Assembly: GCA_017476085.1 (NCBI GenBank)
Contig: JAFVEJ010000176.1
Coordinates: 1 to 5,347 of the forward strand
Reading direction: 5' to 3'
Length of the DNA stretch: 5,347 bases
DNA from: Alphaproteobacteria bacterium
Lineage (GTDB): Bacteria > Pseudomonadota > Alphaproteobacteria > RF32 > CAG-977
Part shown: positions 1 through 5,347 of the stretch, in pieces
Numbering within the stretch: the first letter of the stretch is position 1
Layout of the letters: each line of letters begins with the position of its first letter
Position numbers and translations under genes: made by a program
Notes under the pieces: generated by a model
Told to the model about the DNA's origin: nothing
Seen by the model: the letters and a program-made list of their open reading frames with translations, nothing else
Databases searched by the model: none

Positions 1-1252
1 AACCGCCGTTGAAAGAATTATCCCAAGCCATAGAAGCAACAGTCGCATGGAACCATTTGTTTTTAAAATCGGCAAAACTGGAAAAGCCCTTAATCCCGGT
101 TTCATCCCCGGCATACAGTTTGATATGAGCCGGCGTCAAAATCAAAACAGAGGCGGCGATTTTCAGTCTGTCTTCGGTCGGTTCGGAAAAGCGGGTCGCA
201 ATTCTGGCGCCGTCGTGATCCGAGTGATATATCAGACGGTCTTTTAACGCGGTCAGTTTGTAAACGGCGTCATTTTCAAAGAAAGAATGAAGATATGGCG
301 CCGACCACAACATATCCGTGTTTGTTTCACTGTAAGGATAAACTTCGTTGATAAAGGTTGAATCAAACATCATATCGAACATTTCCCGATCCGGCGTTAC
401 ATAAGCAATGGCGTTGGGAATGGGAACTGTTTCCGCAATCAGGATTTTGTCTGTACCGTATTTTTCCGTTATATGTTTGCGCAGTTTTTTCCAAAATTCG
501 AAATTTTCCGGCTGATGATATTGCTTCTCTTGCCCCGGACCGTTGATAAACAGATGTTTTGTCGCGTCTATGCGAAACCCGTCCGCTCCGGCATCCAGCC
601 AAAAATCGACAACGGAAAAGATATATTCCTGAACTTTGGGATTATGGTAATCCAAAAAAGGCGAGTTGCCCCATAAAGAATAATAGTATCCGCCGTGAGG
701 CAAGGGCTGCCATGCCGCGGAGTCAAAAAATTCTTTGTAATCATTGAAGTTCATCCATTCGCCTTCGGGAATGGTCGGCGAAGTGATAATCCAGTCCTTA
801 TAAGGACTGTCCGGATTGTTTAAGATATCCTGAAAAAAAGGATGCTGGACGGAAATAACGGTTGTGATAAAGTCCAAAACAATGTGCAGACCGCGTTTAT
901 GCGCTTCTTGTGTCAAGGTACGAAAATCATCCATTGTCCCGTAATCGGGATGGACATTTTTGAAATCCAAAATTTCATATCCGTAATGACTGCGCGGCAT
1001 GTTGCTGACATTTAAAGCCGGAGTAATCGGTAGCATATGAATGGTGTTCACATTTAAAGAACGGATATAATCCAATTTTGAAATCAGCCCTTTTAAATCC
1101 CCTTTGCCGTCATTGTCGGAATCAAAAAATGATTTGACTAAAACATGATACATCAATACGGTTTCATACCATGGGTACTGAGGTGATTTTGAACAGGCTG
1201 TTATAACGGTAAAAAGCAAAAAAGAAGCAATAATCTTTTTCAAAATGGTCAT
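1..1252 (-). CDS. GH13 (alpha-amylase superfamily) lipoprotein, C-terminus cut off by window
   Basis: 417 codons are visible, starting at ATG 1252; the frame is open to the window edge, so the C-terminus is missing. Seen: a short N-terminus with Lys-Lys, a hydrophobic stretch, then a lipobox I-T-A-C with Cys20, predicting a lipid-anchored envelope protein. The rest follows a GH13 TIM barrel in order: calcium-type loop DSDNDGKGDL (44-53), GYE (91-93), region I after D127, region II FRIDATKH with nucleophile D229 and R227, region III IAET with acid/base E274, region IV HD at 346-347, YAGDE, then MAWDNSFNGG near the edge. The last motif resembles the MQWDNS-GGF segment of the oligo-1,6-glucosidase/trehalose synthase branch, so an alpha-glucan or alpha-glucoside substrate is inferred. 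Oddity: the Asn-His expected in region I is Thr131-Val132, so normal activity is uncertain. A GH13 fold is near certain; the substrate is not assignable. An AAAGG sits about 11 nt before the start, a slightly long spacing. Confidence 0.93.
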   Translation of the reverse strand, partial: MTILKKIIASFLLFTVITACSKSPQYPWYETVLMYHVLVKSFFDSDNDGKGDLKGLISKLDYIRSLNVNTIHMLPITPALNVSNMPRSHYGYEILDFKNVHPDYGTMDDFRTLTQEAHKRGLHIVLDFITTVISVQHPFFQDILNNPDSPYKDWIITSPTIPEGEWMNFNDYKEFFDSAAWQPLPHGGYYYSLWGNSPFLDYHNPKVQEYIFSVVDFWLDAGADGFRIDATKHLFINGPGQEKQYHQPENFEFWKKLRKHITEKYGTDKILIAETVPIPNAIAYVTPDREMFDMMFDSTFINEVYPYSETNTDMLWSAPYLHSFFENDAVYKLTALKDRLIYHSDHDGARIATRFSEPTEDRLKIAASVLILTPAHIKLYAGDETGIKGFSSFADFKNKWFHATVASMAWDNSFNGG

Positions 1253-1264
1253 AGTCCGTCTTAC

Positions 1265-1332
1265 CTTTTAAAAGCGTCATTTTTGATAATATAAAAAAAT
1301 CTTTGAAAATACAATCAATAGTCTTTTAAAAG
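1265..1332. repeat. two copies of a 10-bp palindrome in the 1253-1389 intergenic region
   Basis: The perfect palindrome CTTTTAAAAG occurs at 1265-1274 and again at 1323-1332, with centres 58 bp apart. The first copy overlaps the putative ribosome binding site of the GH13 gene. The second lies just upstream of the candidate -35 box. The position would suit an operator pair, but the 8-bp word CTTTTAAA also occurs several times inside the coding regions of this window (for example near 1505, 3303 and 4305), so it may simply be a common word. Nothing else was recognised in this intergenic stretch, and no hairpin followed by a T-run was found after the stop at 1390. Confidence 0.4.
1288..1318 (-). 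promoter_or_regulatory. candidate sigma70-like promoter for the GH13 lipoprotein gene
   Basis: On the minus strand, TTGATT (1318-1313) could serve as a -35 box and TATATT (1293-1288) as a -10 box, with a 19-nt spacer. Shifted readings TTATAT and TTTATA give 18 and 17 nt with poorer -10 matches. A transcript would start near 1281 and leave an untranslated leader of about 28 nt before the ATG at 1252. The region is so AT-rich that such matches arise easily by chance, so this is weak. Read-through from the upstream operon is an equally good explanation, since no terminator is visible. Confidence 0.3.
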
Positions 1333-1389
1333 AAAAAGGGAAAATGGACAAGAGAAGATATTATTGACGCTGATCCGCTGAAGTCGTTT

Positions 1390-3069
1390 TTATAAGAGTT
1401 TTTCCAACGCAAGCAAGTCTTGTTCCGCACTGGAAATCATATCTTTTCTTGATAAGAATTTTGTTAAATCTCCCCGTGTGTTAATATCTGTTAACGGCAG
1501 ATCATCTTTTAAAGGAATTTCTTTAATGTAATCGGAGTGCTCGATCAAAGCGGGGACGAATTGGGAATCTTCCGGAACGATTTTAACGACATTGAATAAA
1601 TCCCGCGGCCATAATACCGGGTTATGACGGACTGAATTAAATACGGGCAGGACGACAGGACGGCGTTTGGCCGTAAAATCAAACGCTTCTATCAATTTAT
1701 CAATATAATCTTCGGTGAACGCCGGCATATCCGCCGGCAGTATGACCGCTCCAGCAATATCGGGCGGTAAAACGGCTAATCCCAAACGGACAGATCCCAA
1801 GACGCCGGAAACGTAATCCGCGTTGCGGACAATTTTAACATCATATTGTTCCAGGCGCTTTTCTATAAATTTAGCGTCATGCCCCGTTACAACGACGACA
1901 TAATCGGCGTTGGAAGATAAAGCGGAGCGTACAACGTGTTCAATCATCGGCAGGCCGTTAATGGATTCCAACAACTTGTTCGTTCCGACCATTCGGCGGG
2001 AAGAGCCGGCGGCTAAAATCACAACGGCGATTTTTTCACTGTCGGTTAAAGAAGCGACAGCTATTGAATTTTGCATTTGTTCCTTTGAAATGCGTTTGGT
2101 CATTCGTCCTAAAGACAGTCCGTTCATTGCCAAAGAAGAGAACGTATCCGGATTTGGCAGGGAATTTGTCGCCATAAAGCGCAATAATCTGTCAAAGGCC
2201 GGTTGTTCCGCATCTTCTGCGGAATAGCCTAATAATTTAACGTTATTCTTATGGCCGATTACCAAAGAAAGCCCCGTATCCACCGGCCAGCCCAGCCGGT
2301 CAATATCGGCCGCGGCTTCTTTGAAACCCATAGGAACAATATCGTCGCGGTGCAGCGGAGGATTTTGACTTTCAACCAGTACAATTTCCGCTTCCGCATC
2401 AATTGCATTGCGTACGGCTTTTTCTATTGCGGCGACATTGTGTTCGCATAAATCAGAATAAACGATACGAAAGCCGAATGCGGCAAAGCGGGCAGCCAGT
2501 TTATCATCATCCATAGGCGGAATAGAGCTGTTGCTTATCAGTGTTCTGATAAATCCGATTTTGCAGAAAGCATACGGAGCGACTTTCAGCAAAGGCCCCG
2601 TACCGGAAATTTTTGTAATGGCTTCGTTCAGCGTTTCCGCCGGGACAGCCGGCCCGAATACGCGCAAGTTGGCGATAAACTGACCTTTGTAAACAGGGAT
2701 ATAGGGCTGTATCGTTATCAACGAAATTAATTCGCTGTGCATATTAAAACGCTTCAAGCGTTCCTGATCGAAAACAAAAGTGCCGTCTATATCCGCGAAT
2801 ATTTCACTGTATCCCGTCTCATCCGGCATTGTGTAGCGCAGATAATCTCCGGCCAGCGTTTTCAACAGAATATCCGCTGTCGTTTCAGGCAGGACATCTT
2901 CGGACGAAAACTGAACCCCGGTTATTGTTTTAATACCCGAATATTTCAGCAGGCTCAGATCCGCAGAAGTAAGAATATGTCCTTTTTTAAGAGTTTTTCC
3001 CTGGCATTTAACATCGTGAACCAACTCAAGTCCTAGCGCGTCATAAGCGGGAAATTCTCCGAATTTCAT
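1390..3069 (-). CDS. molybdopterin-binding-like / MobA-MocA-type nucleotidyltransferase fusion
   Basis: A 559-aa two-domain cytoplasmic protein with no signal peptide. The C-terminal part (about 346-540) is a MobA/MocA-like NTP transferase. It has the nucleotide-binding loop LAAGSSRRMVGTNKLL (352-367), the VLGSVRLGL loop (423-431), PADMP with probable metal ligand D447, RHNPVLW (481-487) and TDINTRGDL near the end. Known MocA enzymes attach CMP to molybdopterin for xanthine-dehydrogenase-type enzymes. The N-terminal part (about 1-310) matches the overall pattern of the molybdopterin-binding half of this fusion family: LKKGHILTSADLSLLKYSGI (28-47), RDDIVP (241-246) and GWPVDTG (260-266). The Gly-Pro-Gly-Cys-Ala-Arg-Ser-Pro type signature expected next is absent; around 279-293 the protein reads LGYSAEDAEQPAFD. 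No molybdoenzyme gene is in view, so a role in cofactor maturation is inferred from the family; another nucleotidyl transfer substrate is possible. The ATG start at 3069 is supported by a good ribosome binding site and by the family N-terminus MKFGEFP. Confidence 0.88.
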   Translation of the reverse strand: MKFGEFPAYDALGLELVHDVKCQGKTLKKGHILTSADLSLLKYSGIKTITGVQFSSEDVLPETTADILLKTLAGDYLRYTMPDETGYSEIFADIDGTFVFDQERLKRFNMHSELISLITIQPYIPVYKGQFIANLRVFGPAVPAETLNEAITKISGTGPLLKVAPYAFCKIGFIRTLISNSSIPPMDDDKLAARFAAFGFRIVYSDLCEHNVAAIEKAVRNAIDAEAEIVLVESQNPPLHRDDIVPMGFKEAAADIDRLGWPVDTGLSLVIGHKNNVKLLGYSAEDAEQPAFDRLLRFMATNSLPNPDTFSSLAMNGLSLGRMTKRISKEQMQNSIAVASLTDSEKIAVVILAAGSSRRMVGTNKLLESINGLPMIEHVVRSALSSNADYVVVVTGHDAKFIEKRLEQYDVKIVRNADYVSGVLGSVRLGLAVLPPDIAGAVILPADMPAFTEDYIDKLIEAFDFTAKRRPVVLPVFNSVRHNPVLWPRDLFNVVKIVPEDSQFVPALIEHSDYIKEIPLKDDLPLTDINTRGDLTKFLSRKDMISSAEQDLLALEKLL

Positions 3070-3076
3070 AATCTGG

Positions 3077-3081
3077 CCTTA
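3077..3081 (-). promoter_or_regulatory. ribosome binding site overlapping the ydbH stop codon
   Basis: TAAGG on the minus strand lies 7 nt before the ATG at 3069, and its TAA is the stop codon of the upstream YdbH-like gene. Only 9 bases separate the two genes. This fixes the start of the nucleotidyltransferase gene and indicates translational coupling within one transcript. Confidence 0.7.
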
Positions 3082-5347
3082 CTTCGTATAATTCTGCAAA
3101 GACAACAAAATATCGGACGGTATTTCAAATCGTCCGCCTTCCTGTTTCAAAAGATTTTTAAAACTGCTTTTGAAATCGAAAGAAACATCCTGATCATTTT
3201 CCTCCGTTTCCAGCGGAGAATGTCCTTTGATAGATACATCAAAAGTAATCTGTCCGTCCATCTGTCCGTTAGCTGTAATTTTCATATTTTTGACAATGAC
3301 GTCTTTTAAATAATCCAGCATTTGCGGATTCATTGATCCCTTTAAAGAATCCGGCGCCGTAAAATGTAATGTCCCCGGCAGCTTGGTGGTAAAAAGCGCA
3401 CGGTTGATTTTTAATTTTTTGTCATCCGTCAATGAAATCATCCATTCCGAATTCATAACTCCGTCCATCTGCAGAGCGGAGGATTTAAGATTATGCGTCA
3501 ACATAGACAGATTTAAACCGTTTCCTTCCAATAAAATTTGCGAAGGCTGTCCTTCATACGGAATGGAAAACGATTTAATGGTTTTAAACTGGGTGCCGGC
3601 GTATTTCATCCGAATATTGGAAACTTCGATTCCTTTTTGGGGAACAATGTGGAAATTCATCAGCAAATCGTTGAACGGAATGCCCGTATTAAAAATGCCG
3701 GCGAATATCTGTTGATTTTCCGGTGTGGCCAAAGGAATAAGGGAAGTTAACGTGACAACACCGTTAACAGCTTCTGCTTTAGCGTTGTTTAAAGTCGTTT
3801 CGACGTTTTCAAACAGAATGTTCAAAGGTCCGACAACAGCTCCGTCTTTTGAAGCAATTCGTCCTTTCATGGCAAATCCGCCGGTTGTTGTATCCGGCAG
3901 GTATTCAAGCATAAAAGGCAGAACCGAACTTAGTTTTAAATCCGTATCGGACAAAATGAATTTAGGAACGACAACGTACATATCAAAGTCATGGGTCAGC
4001 AAAGAATATGAACCGTTGGCGGTTACATTCAATAAACCGTTTTGGATTTGAATGACGGAATCTATGCCGAATTCCGTTTTTTTAATCGGACGAAAACGTA
4101 TTTCCGTCGAAAAATCCGGCAGAATATTTGGTTTTGTTAAAGTGACTTTGGCTACGCGCAATCTGGCATCCGGCAAGGAATTGCTCGCAAAAGTTACCAT
4201 TCCCTGAACTCCGGCCAAACGAATATCCTTGTCCGCATATCCGGACTGTTGGAAAACGGCGTCACCGGAATATGCGCCGGAAAAAATATTGTATTTAACG
4301 CGCGCTTTTAAACCGTTTAACGCTGTTGCGACTTGGATGTTTGAGCGGTTATCGGCCAAAAATATTTGTGTGGAAAAAGCCGATATGGGCAAAGTGAAGG
4401 AAAACAGATTGCCTTCAGTTTTCAGGAAAGGTTCTTTCGGATCAGGATTAATCGTCAATTCCAACGGATTGACAAATTTAACCTGCTTGAATAAAGCGCC
4501 GGTCTGCAAATTGGAAAAAGAAAATTTCATCGGTTTTATCAACGCAACGGAACATTTCGAACCGGAACATGAAATTTTCGTATCCATATCTGCGATTAAG
4601 TCCCGAACGGCGCTTTGACCGTTTGTCAGCAGCGGAGCTTTAATATGCAAAGGCAGAACGCCTTCAAATTTTTCAAAAGTTCCTTTGGCGGTTAAATCTG
4701 TTGCATGAACGGAAAGAGAACCGACAAACTTTCCGACGGCATCTTTCGGATCATCAAAGGAACGATCCATATCCAAAGAGATGTCAAAGCTGGATTCTTT
4801 CGGAATGATATCCGCATTTAATTTTAATTTTTGCGATGAGGACGACAAGACCAGATTCGCCGAACCGGTCGTTAAAACGCCATTATTGACCGTGATTTCC
4901 AGATTGCCGGAAACGTCTCCTTCTTTTTGATCGTTTTTCAGCAGAGTTCCTTCAGTTATTTCCGTTTTGATTTGTGAAGACATTGCCGTCTTTGTCAGAG
5001 AGGATGCTGTTTTTAAAACGGCTTGAGGCGTTGTGTAATCTGTTTCAGCCTGCAGGTTTAATCCGGTTTTGCTGAGTGCCCCGTTAGCATTGAATTTGAT
5101 GTATATGGTATTGTCGATTTCTTCTTCTTCTCCGTCTTCATTGACGATTTTTTTCGGCGGAGCGTCGTTTTTCATAACAAAAGTTCCGTTGGAGATTTTC
5201 AAAGAATTGATCGTCAGCTCGTTTCCTTTGTGGACATTAACCGGAGAATAAATCAAATCGCCCAGAACACCTAAAGAAAAGCCGTCGTTTCTTTTTTCCC
5301 CTTGAATCGTGACGCCGGATAATTCCGCGGAACGGATAGTGTTGCCG
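3079..5347 (-). CDS. ydbH: YdbH-family AsmA-like intermembrane lipid transport protein, N-terminus outside window
   Basis: 755 codons plus a TAA stop are visible, and the frame is open to the right edge, so the N-terminal part and true start are missing. An in-frame TTG at 5256 is not the start: reading continues upstream without a stop and no ribosome binding site precedes it. The sequence is a long run of short alternating beta-strand segments rich in Ser, Thr, Asn and Lys, with no membrane segment, as expected of a periplasmic beta-groove protein. The C-terminal 155 residues fit the YdbH pattern best: ILLEGNGLNLSMLTHNL (around 3485-3537), a G-V-M-N-S-E-W-M-I-S-L strand, KLPGTLHF (3361-3384), then DYLKDVIVKNM, MDGQITFDVSIKGHSP and a closing FDFKSSFKNLLK. 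E. coli YdbH works redundantly with TamB and YhdP in carrying phospholipid to the outer membrane. Two cysteines spaced CSGSKC (4552-4569) could form a disulfide. An acidic EDGEEEEID loop lies near 5115-5141. A different AsmA/TamB-type member is the main alternative. Confidence 0.82.
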   Translation of the reverse strand, partial: GNTIRSAELSGVTIQGEKRNDGFSLGVLGDLIYSPVNVHKGNELTINSLKISNGTFVMKNDAPPKKIVNEDGEEEEIDNTIYIKFNANGALSKTGLNLQAETDYTTPQAVLKTASSLTKTAMSSQIKTEITEGTLLKNDQKEGDVSGNLEITVNNGVLTTGSANLVLSSSSQKLKLNADIIPKESSFDISLDMDRSFDDPKDAVGKFVGSLSVHATDLTAKGTFEKFEGVLPLHIKAPLLTNGQSAVRDLIADMDTKISCSGSKCSVALIKPMKFSFSNLQTGALFKQVKFVNPLELTINPDPKEPFLKTEGNLFSFTLPISAFSTQIFLADNRSNIQVATALNGLKARVKYNIFSGAYSGDAVFQQSGYADKDIRLAGVQGMVTFASNSLPDARLRVAKVTLTKPNILPDFSTEIRFRPIKKTEFGIDSVIQIQNGLLNVTANGSYSLLTHDFDMYVVVPKFILSDTDLKLSSVLPFMLEYLPDTTTGGFAMKGRIASKDGAVVGPLNILFENVETTLNNAKAEAVNGVVTLTSLIPLATPENQQIFAGIFNTGIPFNDLLMNFHIVPQKGIEVSNIRMKYAGTQFKTIKSFSIPYEGQPSQILLEGNGLNLSMLTHNLKSSALQMDGVMNSEWMISLTDDKKLKINRALFTTKLPGTLHFTAPDSLKGSMNPQMLDYLKDVIVKNMKITANGQMDGQITFDVSIKGHSPLETEENDQDVSFDFKSSFKNLLKQEGGRFEIPSDILLSLQNYTK

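Noticed and set aside
363..602. 79-codon minus-strand open frame within the GH13 gene
   Set aside because: It is an out-of-frame shadow; the overlapping GH13 frame carries catalytic regions II and III across the same bases.
1333..1389. Rho-independent terminator after the nucleotidyltransferase gene
   Set aside because: A T-rich pyrimidine tract is present on the minus strand, but I could not find a GC-rich stem of adequate length immediately before it. The GCGTCA/TGACGC inverted words near 1274 and 1370 are about 90 bp apart and too short.
4229..4618. 129-codon open frame on the plus strand opposite the YdbH-like gene
   Set aside because: It lies wholly inside the minus-strand gene, has no recognisable family features, and the minus-strand frame has clear family motifs on both sides. 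The same applies to the other plus-strand frames here (1910-2227, 2737-3036, 3383-3715, 3725-4051).
5115..5141. GAA/CTT triplet run as a microsatellite or phase-variable repeat
   Set aside because: Only three to four repeat units encode an acidic loop, and triplet changes would not shift the frame, so it is unlikely to act as a switch.
5254..5256. TTG at 5256 as the start of the YdbH-like protein
   Set aside because: Thirty further in-frame sense codons run upstream to the window edge without a stop, their translation has the same beta-rich character, and no ribosome binding site precedes the TTG.

Overview
All three genes in this window lie on the minus strand and cover nearly all of it. 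By eye the sequence is moderately AT-rich, and the genes are closely spaced. The gene content suggests a Gram-negative bacterium with an outer membrane: a YdbH-family envelope protein, a lipoprotein with a clear lipobox, and a fusion of a molybdopterin-binding-like domain to a MobA/MocA-like nucleotidyltransferase. I associate that fusion mainly with Alphaproteobacteria. The base composition would fit an uncultured, AT-leaning alphaproteobacterial lineage, but that placement is inference from gene families only.

Layout in the direction of transcription, from high to low coordinates. (1) From the right edge (5347) to 3079 is the C-terminal 755 codons of a YdbH-like protein, an AsmA-type bridge protein implicated in moving phospholipid between the inner and outer membranes. 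Its start lies outside the window. (2) Nine bases after its stop, a 559-aa two-domain protein starts at 3069 and ends at 1390. The ribosome binding site of this gene overlaps the ydbH stop codon, so the two genes are very probably one translationally coupled operon. (3) A 137-bp AT-rich intergenic region (1253-1389) holds a weak candidate promoter and two copies of a 10-bp palindrome, with no clear terminator. (4) From 1252 to the left edge is a GH13 (alpha-amylase superfamily) lipoprotein whose C-terminus is cut off by the window.

No RNA gene, mobile element, CRISPR array or phage feature was seen. I found no convincing new multi-gene system. The points most worth a second look are substitutions at family-defining positions. 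The GH13 protein keeps its Asp-Glu-Asp catalytic triad but has lost the near-invariant Asn-His of conserved region I. The nucleotidyltransferase fusion keeps its C-terminal active-site loops, but its N-terminal half lacks the Gly/Cys/Pro-rich signature I expect in that family. The YdbH gene is followed by the nucleotidyltransferase rather than by its usual partners ynbE and ydbL.
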